In this document: piece by piece, positions 42,194 to 50,429 of the stretch
How positions within the stretch are numbered: the stretch's first letter is position 1
Layout of the letters: the number at the start of each line of letters is the position of its first letter
Origin: Arthrobacter sp. 135MFCol5.1
GTDB taxonomy: Bacteria > Actinomycetota > Actinomycetes > Actinomycetales > Micrococcaceae
NCBI RefSeq assembly: GCF_000374865.1
Contig: NZ_KB895466.1
Span: forward strand, 1-64,000
Direction of reading: 5' to 3'
Length of the DNA stretch: 64,000 bases
Made by a program: the position numbers and the translations under genes
Notes under the pieces: generated by a model
What the model was told of the DNA's origin: nothing
The model's database searches: none
The model's input: the letters and a program-made list of their open reading frames with translations, nothing else

Positions 42194-43375
42194 TCACGCG
42201 TCATGTCCGGGCTGGGACTTGGGTACGCGCATGGTGATCAGGGTTCCCTCGCCCGGCGCCGTTTCCACCACCAGCCCGTGGTCGTTGCCGTAAACCTGCC
42301 GGAGCCGGGCATCCACGTTCCGCAGCCCCACGTGGTCCCCGTCGGTGTGGCCTGCCAGCACGGACCGGAGCTGTTCCGGATCCATCCCCACGCCGTCGTC
42401 CTCGATGGTGACTTCGGCGAAGGCGCCGGCGTCCTCTGCGGTGATGGTGATGTGTCCGGGCCCCGCTTTGGCCTCAAGGCCGTGCCGGACGGCATTCTCC
42501 ACCAGCGGCTGCAGGCTCAGGAAGGGGATGACGGTGCTGAGGACCTCGGGGGCTACGCGCAGGCTGACCTGGACGCGTTCGCCAAACCGGGCCCGTTCCA
42601 GCAGCAGGTAGCGGTCGATGCAGCGGAGTTCCTCTGCAAGGGTGGTGAAGTCGCCGTGCCGCCGGAACGAGTACCGGGTGAAGTCGGCAAACTCCACCAC
42701 GAGCTCCCTGGCCCGCTCGGGATCCGTGTTGATGAACGAGGCGATGGCGTTCAGCGAGTTGTAGATGAAGTGCGGGCTGATCTGCGCTCGAAGCGCCCGC
42801 ACTTCCGCCTCCATCAACAGTGTGCGGGATGCGTCCAGCTCCGCGAGTTCCACCTGCACCGCAACCCAGTCGGCCACTTCCCCCGTTGCGCGGACGAGGC
42901 CCGCGCCGGCCGTGGGGGCGAACGCCGCCACCGCGCCCACCACGCGGGTGCCGGCCCGCACCGGGGTGATAACTGCGGCCAGGGGCCCGCCGGTTCCCTC
43001 CGCGCCTGCAGGTAGCACGGCCGCCCGGCCTGATTCCATGGCGCCGGCGGCGAGCTGCATCAGCCGCGCCCGGATTTCCTCAGCGCCGCCATCCCAGGCC
43101 AGGACGCCGGACGTGTCGGTTATGGCCAATGCGTCGCAGCCCAGCAGGGAGCGAAGCTGGCGGGCGGCCTTCGCGGCTCCTGACGGGTTCAGCCCGCGGC
43201 GCAGGTGCTGGCCTGCCTGGGAGGCGGCGTGCAGCGTGCGGTAGGTGGCCCGCTCGGCGTCGGTGCCCAGCTCCCTGAAGGAACGGAGTACCTTCAGGCC
43301 CACCCCGACGACGACGGCAATGGCCATGGCGATCAGCGCCACTGCCGCGGCGGTCAGGAGGGGGGAGTCCGGCAT
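42194..43375 (-). CDS. LytS-type sensor histidine kinase
   Basis: A 393-residue kinase: one N-terminal helix (LLTAAAVALIAMAIAVVVGV), a GAF-like sensory region (residues 60-190 with CDALAITDTSGVLAWDG), the His_kinase motif with His202 in AQISPHFIYNSLNAIASF, and an HATPase domain (LQPLVENAVRHGLEA, DDGVGMDPEQL, GLRNVDARLRQVYG). The ATG at 43375 (MPDSPLLT) is preferred; an upstream start adds 13 residues. Signal may be a cytosolic metabolite, as there is no extracellular domain. It is divergent from the DUF485-actP operon. Confidence 0.9.
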   Translation of the reverse strand: MPDSPLLTAAAVALIAMAIAVVVGVGLKVLRSFRELGTDAERATYRTLHAASQAGQHLRRGLNPSGAAKAARQLRSLLGCDALAITDTSGVLAWDGGAEEIRARLMQLAAGAMESGRAAVLPAGAEGTGGPLAAVITPVRAGTRVVGAVAAFAPTAGAGLVRATGEVADWVAVQVELAELDASRTLLMEAEVRALRAQISPHFIYNSLNAIASFINTDPERARELVVEFADFTRYSFRRHGDFTTLAEELRCIDRYLLLERARFGERVQVSLRVAPEVLSTVIPFLSLQPLVENAVRHGLEAKAGPGHITITAEDAGAFAEVTIEDDGVGMDPEQLRSVLAGHTDGDHVGLRNVDARLRQVYGNDHGLVVETAPGEGTLITMRVPKSQPGHDA

Positions 43376-43475
43376 GGTGCCCAGCGTAGCGGCGGGTGCC
43401 GTTTGCCGCAGCATCGCAGCCGTTGAGCGACCCCGCGCCGCGTAGTTCTGGAATACCGCGCCGGACAGGCCGCAG

Positions 43476-43491
43476 AGTGATTGCAGTCACA
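43476..43491. promoter_or_regulatory. CRP/GlxR-type box between the kinase and DUF485 genes
   Basis: AGTGATTGCAGTCACA matches TGTGA-N6-TCACA at nine of ten positions. It lies 92 bases before the DUF485 ATG and 101 bases before the divergent kinase start, so it could control both operons. Confidence 0.6.
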
Positions 43492-43582
43492 TCTGCGGTT
43501 TCCCTGGCAGAGTTCCCGGGCAGTTTCCTGCCGCGGGCCCTGCCGCCCGGTGTGTACCCGCATGACTCAATGAGGAGGAACG

Positions 43583-43963
43583 ATGGGTAACGAGGCCCAT
43601 ACTCCGGACGCAGCGGCGTCCGTGGACTTCGAGCAAGTCCAGTCGACCGGGCAGTTCCAGGAACTGCGCAGGCGTCACCGCAGCTTTGTCTTCCCCATGG
43701 CAGTGGCCTTCCTGCTGTGGTATTTCGCTTACGTCCTCCTGGCCGATTATGCGGTGGACTTCATGTCCACCAAGGTTTGGGGCAACATCAACGTCGGCCT
43801 GATCCTGGGGCTGCTCCAGTTCGTCTCGACCTTCGCCATCACCGGCTGGTACGTGCACTACTCCAACCGGAAACTGGACCCGATCGCCACCGAAATCAGG
43901 AATGAGATCGAGGGGCACGAATTCGACAAGGACGGACACCGAGTGGGCGGAGCCAACAAATGA
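43583..43963 (+). CDS. DUF485 membrane protein, acetate-permease partner
   Basis: A 126-residue DUF485 protein with the pattern LRRRHRSFVFPMAVAFLLWY, YVLLADYAVDFM, then GLLQFVSTFAITGWYVHYSN and the polar end RKLDPIATEI. Two helices are evident. It starts at the ATG at 43583 behind GAGGAGG. It overlaps actP by four bases (ATGA), the standard yjcH-actP arrangement, and is presumably needed for or associated with the transporter. Confidence 0.9.
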   Translation: MGNEAHTPDAAASVDFEQVQSTGQFQELRRRHRSFVFPMAVAFLLWYFAYVLLADYAVDFMSTKVWGNINVGLILGLLQFVSTFAITGWYVHYSNRKLDPIATEIRNEIEGHEFDKDGHRVGGANK

Positions 43964-45576
43964 TTGCAATCCCAGCCGCCGTGGATGTTGCCGCGCTCAA
44001 AGACACCACCCTCTTGAACATGGGCATCTTCGGCCTGTTCGTGGCCGTGACCATGGTGATCGTGTTCCGTGCCAGCCGGAACAACAAGACCGCCGCCGAC
44101 TACTACGCCGCCGGCCGGTCGTTCACCGGCTCGCAAAACGGCACCGCCATCGCCGGGGACTACCTGTCGGCGGCATCCTTCCTGGGCATCACCGGCGCCA
44201 TCGCCATCAACGGCTATGACGGCTTCATGTACTCCATCGGCTTCCTCGTGGCGTGGCTCGTGGCGCTGCTCCTGGTGGCCGAACTGCTGCGGAACACCGG
44301 CAAATTCACCATGGCGGACGTCCTGTCCTTCCGGCTGAAGCAGCGCCCGGTCCGGATAGCGGCGGCCATCTCCACCCTTGCCGTCTGCTTCTTCTACCTG
44401 CTGGCCCAGATGGCCGGTGCGGGAAGCCTGATCTCCCTCCTGCTGGGCATCAGTGACTGGGGCGGACAGGCGCTGGTAATCATCGTCGTCGGCGCCCTCA
44501 TGATCATGTACGTCCTGATCGGCGGCATGAAGGGCACCACGTGGGTGCAGATCATCAAAGCCATGCTGCTGATCGCCGGCGCCGCCGTCATGACGCTGTG
44601 GGTCCTGGCCATCTACGGCTTCAACCTCTCCGCCCTCCTGGGCGGCGCCGTGGAAACCGCCAACAACCCGGCCGTCCTGAACCCCGGCCTGCAGTACGGC
44701 AAGACGGAAACCTCGAAGCTGGACTTCATGTCCCTGGGCCTGGCCCTGGTCCTGGGCACGGCAGCCCTGCCGCACGTGCTGATGCGCTTCTACACCGTGC
44801 CCACGGCCAAGGAGGCCCGGAAATCCGTGGTGTGGTCCATCTGGCTGATCGGCCTGTTCTACCTCTTCACCCTGGTGCTCGGCTACGGCGCAGCCGCCCT
44901 GGTGGGCGCTGACACCATCAAGAGCGCCCCCGGAGGCGTCAACGCGGCCGCCCCGCTGCTGGCCTTCCACCTGGGCGGCCCGCTGCTGCTCGGCTTCATC
45001 TCCGCGGTAGCGTTCGCCACCATCCTGGCCGTGGTGGCCGGGCTGACCATCACCGCCGCCGCTTCCTTCGCGCACGACATCTACGCCAACGTCATCGCCA
45101 AGGGCAAGGCCGACGCCGCCACGGAAGTCCGGGTGGCCCGGCGCACCGTGGTGGTGATCGGCATCCTGGCCATCCTGGGCGGCATCTTCGCCAACGGCCA
45201 GAACGTGGCCTTCCTGGTGGCCCTGGCCTTCGCCGTCGCCGCGTCCGCCAACCTGCCCACCATCATCTACTCGCTGTTCTGGCGGAAGTTCACCACCCAG
45301 GGCGCGGTGTGGAGCATGTACGGCGGCCTGGCGTCGGCGATCCTGCTCATCGTTTTCTCCCCGGTGGTATCCGGTGCCAAGACCTCGATGATCCCGGGCG
45401 CCAACTTCGCCCTCTTCCCGCTCAGCAACCCCGGCATCGTGTCCATCCCGCTGGCGTTCCTGCTGGGCTGGCTGGGCACCACGCTGGACAAGCGGCGCGA
45501 GGACCCGGCCAAGCAGGCCGAAATGGAAGTGCGCTCGCTGACGGGCATCGGGGCTGAAAAGGCGGTGGACCACTAA
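43960..45576 (+). CDS. actP: Cation/acetate symporter
   Basis: A 538-residue SSS-family transporter with about 13 helices, expected to import acetate and related short-chain monocarboxylates with sodium or protons. Diagnostic segments are ADYYAAGRSFTGSQNGTAIAGD, YLSAASFLGITGAIAINGYDG, VLSFRLKQRPVRIAAAIS, ALPHVLMRFYTVPTAKEARKS and ASFAHDIYANVI. It overlaps the DUF485 gene start-to-stop. A GlxR-type box and divergent LytS gene lie upstream. A terminator follows. Confidence 0.93.
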   Translation: MIAIPAAVDVAALKDTTLLNMGIFGLFVAVTMVIVFRASRNNKTAADYYAAGRSFTGSQNGTAIAGDYLSAASFLGITGAIAINGYDGFMYSIGFLVAWLVALLLVAELLRNTGKFTMADVLSFRLKQRPVRIAAAISTLAVCFFYLLAQMAGAGSLISLLLGISDWGGQALVIIVVGALMIMYVLIGGMKGTTWVQIIKAMLLIAGAAVMTLWVLAIYGFNLSALLGGAVETANNPAVLNPGLQYGKTETSKLDFMSLGLALVLGTAALPHVLMRFYTVPTAKEARKSVVWSIWLIGLFYLFTLVLGYGAAALVGADTIKSAPGGVNAAAPLLAFHLGGPLLLGFISAVAFATILAVVAGLTITAAASFAHDIYANVIAKGKADAATEVRVARRTVVVIGILAILGGIFANGQNVAFLVALAFAVAASANLPTIIYSLFWRKFTTQGAVWSMYGGLASAILLIVFSPVVSGAKTSMIPGANFALFPLSNPGIVSIPLAFLLGWLGTTLDKRREDPAKQAEMEVRSLTGIGAEKAVDH

Positions 45577-45602
45577 CTGACGCCGGGCAGCCCGGAACAC
45601 GG

Positions 45603-45644
45603 AAGAGCCTCCATGCCGCTGGTGCGGTGTGGAGGCTCTTTTGT
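45603..45644. terminator. Bidirectional terminator after actP
   Basis: AAGAGCCTCCA (45603-45613) pairs with TGGAGGCTCTT (45630-45640), followed by TTTG. It lies between actP and the convergent membrane-protein gene. Confidence 0.85.
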
Positions 45645-45685
45645 TGTGCGGCGGTGCGGCCGTGGACGGCTTTCGCCGTTGCGTT

Positions 45686-46336
45686 TCACCGTTGATGGTG
45701 GCCGGCCGGGGCCAGGTTTCCGTGTTCTCCGTGCGGGACGGCGTACTGGCCCGCCGTCGACGCAGCGAGTCCCGGCGTCGCTATTCCCGCCACCAGCACG
45801 GCGCCGGCGAAGGCTGCCGCAAGCAGCCGTCCGGGCCGGACCGATCCCGCCGTACCGCGGCCTGCCCGCGGCCCGCCTTCCCGGCGTGCTTCCGTCCGCC
45901 CGAGCCAGCCAAGGGACGCAATGATCATCAGCGTCAGCAGCAGGGCGGAGAGCTGCGTGAGGTTGAGCCCGGACGTCCGCGGAGCGGCGAAGGCGATGGC
46001 CGCCACATGGACTGCTGCGGCGCTTCCCAAGGAATACCGCACCCGCCGGCCGCCCGCCGGAGGCTCCTTGGCCAGGAACACGATGGCTCCCGCCAGCAGG
46101 GCGGTGCCCCACAGCGCGGCTGCCGCACCGGCGGCAAGCCCGAGAGGTTGCGCGGGCCCGGCTGCCGCGGCGAAGAAGCTGGACGCGATGGCCAGGTTGA
46201 CCGATCCCGCGCCGAAGCCGGCGAACCCGGCAACAAGCCGGACGGCCGGGACGGCAGGGGACGCCGCCCAGTCAGGGGCGGCAGCAGCAGCCCCCGGAGC
46301 CGCCGGGCCGGAGGCGGCCATGCCGGATGCCGCCAT
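45686..46336 (-). CDS. Membrane protein of unknown function, Ala-rich
   Basis: A 216-residue protein with about five predicted helices (for example VAGFAGFGAGSVNLAIASSF, LWGTALLAGAIVFLA, LSALLLTLMIIASLGWL) after an Ala/Pro-rich N-terminus, and a C-terminal His-rich tail (HGEHGNLAPAGHHQR). I recognise no family. It begins two bases after the stop of the DUF4383 gene and so is its operon partner; the His-rich tail may bind metal but this is only a guess. Confidence 0.6.
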   Translation of the reverse strand: MAASGMAASGPAAPGAAAAAPDWAASPAVPAVRLVAGFAGFGAGSVNLAIASSFFAAAAGPAQPLGLAAGAAAALWGTALLAGAIVFLAKEPPAGGRRVRYSLGSAAAVHVAAIAFAAPRTSGLNLTQLSALLLTLMIIASLGWLGRTEARREGGPRAGRGTAGSVRPGRLLAAAFAGAVLVAGIATPGLAASTAGQYAVPHGEHGNLAPAGHHQR

Positions 46337-46338
46337 GG

Positions 46339-46743
46339 CTATGCCCGGGCAGCGGCCGGGGACTTGTCCAGGGACAGGCCCACGCCCAGGAGCAGGACGG
46401 CGCTGGCGAGGTGCAGGACGTTGTCGGCACCGTTCAGGGCGATGATGTTCAGCGGCGAGTCCAGCAGGAACAAGCCCACGATGCCCACCAGGAGGTAAAC
46501 GGCGCCCACGGTGGCGTTGAGGGTGCGTGCGGTGTCCGTCCCGCGGAGTCCGGCGAACAGCAGGGCCGCGCCAATGGCCAGGTGGATGACGTTGTGGAGC
46601 GGGTTGACCTCGAAGATGATCAGGTTCGCGCCTTCGGTGGCGACGAATCCGACGCCGGACGTGACGGCAAAGCCTAGGAGGCCCACCAGTAGGTAGACGG
46701 CTCCGAAAACGGTGGCGACGAGACGGTTGGGTGAGTTGCGCAT
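46339..46743 (-). CDS. DUF4383 membrane protein
   Basis: A 134-residue protein of four helices with the DUF4383 pattern: RLVATVFGAVYLLVGLLGF, NLIIFEVNPLHNVIHLAIG, ATVGAVYLLVGIVGLFLL and LNGADNVLHLASAVLLLG. The two halves look like a duplication (NPLHNVIHLAIG and GADNVLHLASAV). Function unknown. The ATG at 46743 was chosen over upstream starts because it gives the conserved length. It heads an operon with the following Ala-rich membrane protein. Confidence 0.82.
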   Translation of the reverse strand: MRNSPNRLVATVFGAVYLLVGLLGFAVTSGVGFVATEGANLIIFEVNPLHNVIHLAIGAALLFAGLRGTDTARTLNATVGAVYLLVGIVGLFLLDSPLNIIALNGADNVLHLASAVLLLGVGLSLDKSPAAARA

Positions 46744-46914
46744 GGGACGAATCCTTCCTAGGGCGGGGACAGTTCCCCGAACGCCGGGCCCGGACGGACC
46801 CTCGGAAGCAGTTCGCATCACTGCAGGAGAAGGATGGGTGAAAAGATCAGTACCCTTTGTACTGCGCGGCTGCCGGGGCCGCACCGGCCCGCCCGCAATC
46901 GCGCGGCGGAGCGG

Positions 46915-47460
46915 TCAGGCAGCGGGCCGGAGCTTGATGTTGGTCATCTTGAGGTCGTTGGTGCCCTCGAAGCGGTAGGCGAGGTCGACCTTCTTGCCGT
47001 TACAGCTGATCTGGCCCGCCACGTCGGCTGATTTCAGGCCGTTTTCGGTGGCCACCTTGAGGTCGGTGTAGGCGGGCTTGCAGGAGTCATCCAGTTCCAG
47101 GCTTTTCACCCCGGCGATGAACGCCTCCTTGGAAAGCTGCTGCTGGAGCGCGGGGTCAAGGTAGTTGTCATATGCGGTGGTCACCTCGCCCGCGATCACC
47201 TTCTTGGTGAAGTCGTCGGCGAGGCCCCTGGCCTGGTTGGTGGCACTGTTCACCACGTTCACCAGGATCACGACGCCGAGGATCACCAACAGCAGCACCC
47301 CGCCGATGCCGCCGAGCACGATCCACAGTTTCCGCCGGCTGCGCACCCGCGGACGTTCCCCGGGCGGGCCGAACGGGGCCGGCTGCGCAGGCATCGGGGG
47401 CAGTTGCTGCGGCGACGGGTCCGCGTGTCCGTGCCGGTACGAATCCTGGGGACTGCTCAA
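46915..47460 (-). CDS. Membrane-anchored extracytoplasmic protein, unknown function
   Basis: A 181-residue protein: a Pro/Gln-rich cytosolic leader, one helix (LWIVLGGIGGVLLLVILGVV) and an exported domain of about 100 residues. The exported part resembles the lumazine-like DUF4878/DUF4333 small lipoprotein fold, with KVIAGEVTTAYDNYLDP, a Cys pair (DDSCKPAYTD, QISCNGKKVD) likely to form a disulfide, and a final VDLAYRFEGTNDLKM. No enzyme motif. It starts at the ATG at 47460. It is on the same strand as the Lrp gene, 122 bases away. Confidence 0.65.
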   Translation of the reverse strand: MSSPQDSYRHGHADPSPQQLPPMPAQPAPFGPPGERPRVRSRRKLWIVLGGIGGVLLLVILGVVILVNVVNSATNQARGLADDFTKKVIAGEVTTAYDNYLDPALQQQLSKEAFIAGVKSLELDDSCKPAYTDLKVATENGLKSADVAGQISCNGKKVDLAYRFEGTNDLKMTNIKLRPAA

Positions 47461-47582
47461 GGGGAGCCTTTCGGGGACGGGTGCGGTGGCACCGGCGGAT
47501 TGCCCGGGCCCATCCCGGCCCGGCGCGTAACTGGAACCAGCCTATAACCCCGGCCTCCGGCGTCGTGCCTCCCGTGGTGCAG

Positions 47583-48056
47583 CTACCCTCCCTCCGAGCC
47601 CCGTTCCAGGAGGGGCTGCACCCGGAAGGGGATCAGCTCGCCCATGGCCAGGGCCGTGTCCGCCCGCTCCACGCCGTCGCAGGCCAGGATCTTGCCGTTG
47701 ATCCGGAACAGGTCCTCGGCGTCCTTGGCCACCACGCGCAGCAGCAGGTCTGCCGACCCCGTGAGCCCGTACCCCTCCAGGATCTCGGGGATCGCCGCGA
47801 TCTCTTCCGCCAGCCGCCCGAGTTTCTGCTGCTGGACGTGCACGGAGATGAAGGCCATCAGCGGGTAGCCCAGCGCCACCGGATTAATGCGCCGTTCGAA
47901 GGACAGGAAGACGTGCTTCTTTTCCAGCTGTGCCATCCGCGCCTGGACGGTGTTCCGGGACAGGCCGAGCTTTTGCGCCAGTGCCACCACGGTCCGGCGC
48001 GGGTCCTGCGACAGCGCCGACAGCAGGCGGGTGTCAGTGCCATCCAAAGCTTGCAT
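47583..48056 (-). CDS. Lrp/AsnC-family transcriptional regulator
   Basis: A 157-residue Lrp regulator. The winged HTH is in DTRLLSALSQDPRRTVVALA and KLGLSRNTVQARMAQLEKK; the RAM ligand domain has INPVALGYPLMAFISVHVQQ and EGYGLTGSADLLLRVVAKDAE. It starts at the ATG at 48056 with no clear ribosome site; a TAGCGT hexamer seven bases upstream could be the -10 box of a leaderless transcript. It diverges from the bkdA operon, and such regulators often control branched-chain catabolism in response to amino acids. Confidence 0.9.
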   Translation of the reverse strand: MQALDGTDTRLLSALSQDPRRTVVALAQKLGLSRNTVQARMAQLEKKHVFLSFERRINPVALGYPLMAFISVHVQQQKLGRLAEEIAAIPEILEGYGLTGSADLLLRVVAKDAEDLFRINGKILACDGVERADTALAMGELIPFRVQPLLERGSEGG

Positions 48057-48140
48057 AATGCGCAACGCTAGCACGGTGGCAGCACGGCGGACAGTGCATT
48101 CTGCTCAGAAACAGCCGTGGTGGTTGTACCCCCTGAGCAT

Positions 48141-48156
48141 TGTGAGTAGGGTCACA
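48141..48156. promoter_or_regulatory. Perfect CRP/GlxR box upstream of bkdA
   Basis: TGTGAGTAGGGTCACA matches the TGTGA-N6-TCACA consensus exactly. It lies 94 bases upstream of the bkdA GTG and 85 bases upstream of the lrp start in the divergent region, so it could control either. Confidence 0.7.
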
Positions 48157-48249
48157 GTATCTGGGGCAATGGCGCCCGGAAGGCCGGTGGCGGCTGGAGC
48201 CAAAAGCCCGAAAACCACAGGTCAACGACGTACGAAGGTTGCGGCAATC

Positions 48250-49419
48250 GTGTCTACAGACGAAACGGGCCATGGCGGTGCAATCACCCCCGACAACGCA
48301 GGGGAATCCACCGCGTCCGGGCAGGAACTCCTCCAGTTGATCACCCCGGAAGGCGAGCGGATCAGCCACCCGGAGTTCGATTTTTGGGTCAAGGACATCA
48401 CCGACGAGCAGTTGTGTTCGCTGTTCGAGGACATGACGGTCATCCGGCGGATCGATGTTGAAGCCACCGCCCTGCAAAGGCAGGGAGAGCTGGCGCTCTG
48501 GCCGCCGCTGCTGGGGCAGGAGGCGTCCCAGATCGGTTCGGGACGCGCCATGCGGGCGGACGACTTCGTCTTCTCCAGCTACCGCGAGAACGGCGTGGCC
48601 TACTGCCGGGGAGTGGACCTGACAGACCTGCTCCGGGTCTGGCGCGGCAACGCCTCCGGCGGCTGGGACCCCTACAGCATCAACATGGCAACGCCGCAGA
48701 TCATCATTGGCGCCCAAACCCTCCATGCCACCGGCTATGCCATGGGCATCCAGAACGACGGCGCCGATGCCGTGGCAGTTACCTACTTCGGCGACGGCGC
48801 CACCAGCGAAGGCGACGTCAACGAGGCCATGGTGTTCGCCGCCAGCTTCCAGGCCCCCGTGGTGTTCTTCTGCACCAACAACCACTGGGCCATCTCCGAG
48901 CCCGTACGGCTGCAGTCGCACATCCACCTTGCGGAGCGGGCCACAGGCTTCGGCATCCCCAGCCTTCGGGTGGACGGCAATGACGTCCTGGCTGTCATGG
49001 CAGGCACCCGGCTTGCACTGGACAGGGCGCGGCGCGGCGGCGGCCCCACCTTCATCGAAGCCGTCACCTACCGGATGGGACCGCACACCACCGCCGATGA
49101 TCCCACCCGCTACCGGGACGCCAACGAACTGGAGGACTGGGCGGCAAAGGACCCTATCTCCCGGCTGGCATCGCTCCTGGACCGGAAGGGCCTCCTGACC
49201 GCGGAGCTACAGGAGCAGGTCCGGCGCAAGGCCGATTCCGTGGCAGCGGAAATGCGCCGCGGTTGCACCACCATGCCGGATCCCCAGCCGATGGACGTCT
49301 TCAAGCACGTCTACAGCGCCCCCAACTCCTGGCTTGAACGCCAGCAGGACCATTACGCCCGCTACCTGGCTTCATTCGGCGACCCCGCAGGAGCAGTTTC
49401 AGAGGAAGGTGCACGCTGA
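48250..49419 (+). CDS. bkdA: 2-oxoacid (branched-chain) dehydrogenase E1 alpha subunit
   Basis: A 389-residue E1 alpha subunit that with E1 beta decarboxylates 2-oxo acids using thiamine diphosphate. The TPP motif is in TYFGDGATSEGDVNEA followed by the NN of VVFFCTNNHW. LWPPLLGQEASQIGSG and YRMGPHTTADDPTRYR are family blocks. It starts at the GTG at 48250 behind AAGG. It heads a three-gene operon with bkdB and bkdC; E3 is not here. Because the genes of leucine breakdown follow in the divergent operon, branched-chain oxo acids are the likely substrates, though pyruvate cannot be excluded. Confidence 0.9.
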   Translation: MSTDETGHGGAITPDNAGESTASGQELLQLITPEGERISHPEFDFWVKDITDEQLCSLFEDMTVIRRIDVEATALQRQGELALWPPLLGQEASQIGSGRAMRADDFVFSSYRENGVAYCRGVDLTDLLRVWRGNASGGWDPYSINMATPQIIIGAQTLHATGYAMGIQNDGADAVAVTYFGDGATSEGDVNEAMVFAASFQAPVVFFCTNNHWAISEPVRLQSHIHLAERATGFGIPSLRVDGNDVLAVMAGTRLALDRARRGGGPTFIEAVTYRMGPHTTADDPTRYRDANELEDWAAKDPISRLASLLDRKGLLTAELQEQVRRKADSVAAEMRRGCTTMPDPQPMDVFKHVYSAPNSWLERQQDHYARYLASFGDPAGAVSEEGAR

Positions 49420-50429
49420 TGACCCAGTTGACCTTTGCCCGCGCCATAAACGCCGGCCTGCGGAAGTCGCTGGAAAGCGACTCCAAGGTGGTCCTCCTCG
49501 GCGAGGACATCGGTGCCCTCGGCGGCGTGTTCCGGGTAACCGACGGCCTGCAAAAAGACTTCGGCACCCACCGGGTGGTGGACACGCCGCTGGCCGAATC
49601 CGCCATCGTGGGGACTGCCGTCGGCCTGGCCTACCGCGGCTACCGCCCTGTGGTGGAGATCCAGTTCGACGGATTCATCTATCCGGCGTTCGACCAGATC
49701 GTCAGCCAGGTGGCGAAGCTTCATTACCGCACCCGCGGCGCGGTGAAGATGCCCATCACCATCAGGGTTCCCTTCGGCGGCGGGATCGGCTCGCCGGAGC
49801 ACCACTCCGAGTCCCCGGAAGCGTACTTCACACACACCTCCGGGCTGCGCGTGGTGGCCGTTTCCAACCCCCAGGACGCGTACACCGTGATCCAGCAGGC
49901 CATTTCCTGCGACGATCCCGTCCTGTATTTCGAGCCCAAGCGCCGCTACCACGACAAAGGCGAGGTGGACGAGTCGGCCGCCCTTTCTTCCGCCCTGCCC
50001 ATGGACAAGGCCCGCGTGCTGACCGAGGGCACCGACGCCACCCTGGTGGCCTACGGACCCCTGGTCAAGACCGCACTGGACGCCGCCACGGCCGCAGCCG
50101 ACGAGGGAATCTCCCTCGAAGTCATCGACCTGCGCTCGCTGGCCCCGGTGGACTACGACGCCGTGGTCGCCTCCGTGCGGAAGACCGGGCGCCTGGTGGT
50201 CACGCACGAAGCCGGACAGTCCGGCGGCCTCGGAGCGGAAGTGGCCGCCAGCATCACCGAGCGGTGTTTCTACCACCTCGAAGCTGCTCCGGTCCGGGTC
50301 ACCGGGTTCGACATTCCGTACCCGTACTCCAAGCTGGAAATGCACCACCTGCCGGGCCTGGACCGTATCCTCGACGGCGTGGACCGCGCCCTGGGCCGCC
50401 CGAATTCCCTGAGCGGGCTGGAAGGATGA
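49419..50429 (+). CDS. bkdB: 2-oxoacid (branched-chain) dehydrogenase E1 beta subunit
   Basis: A 336-residue transketolase-like E1 beta subunit. Key segments are VVLLGEDIGALGGVFRVTDG, VDTPLAESAIVGTAVGLAYRG, EIQFDGFIYPAFDQIVSQ and the C-terminal VVTHEAGQSGGLGAEVAASI. It forms the alpha2-beta2 heterotetramer with BkdA. Its ATG overlaps the bkdA stop by one base (TGATG) and its stop overlaps bkdC by four bases, showing tight coupling. Confidence 0.92.
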   Translation: MTQLTFARAINAGLRKSLESDSKVVLLGEDIGALGGVFRVTDGLQKDFGTHRVVDTPLAESAIVGTAVGLAYRGYRPVVEIQFDGFIYPAFDQIVSQVAKLHYRTRGAVKMPITIRVPFGGGIGSPEHHSESPEAYFTHTSGLRVVAVSNPQDAYTVIQQAISCDDPVLYFEPKRRYHDKGEVDESAALSSALPMDKARVLTEGTDATLVAYGPLVKTALDAATAAADEGISLEVIDLRSLAPVDYDAVVASVRKTGRLVVTHEAGQSGGLGAEVAASITERCFYHLEAAPVRVTGFDIPYPYSKLEMHHLPGLDRILDGVDRALGRPNSLSGLEG

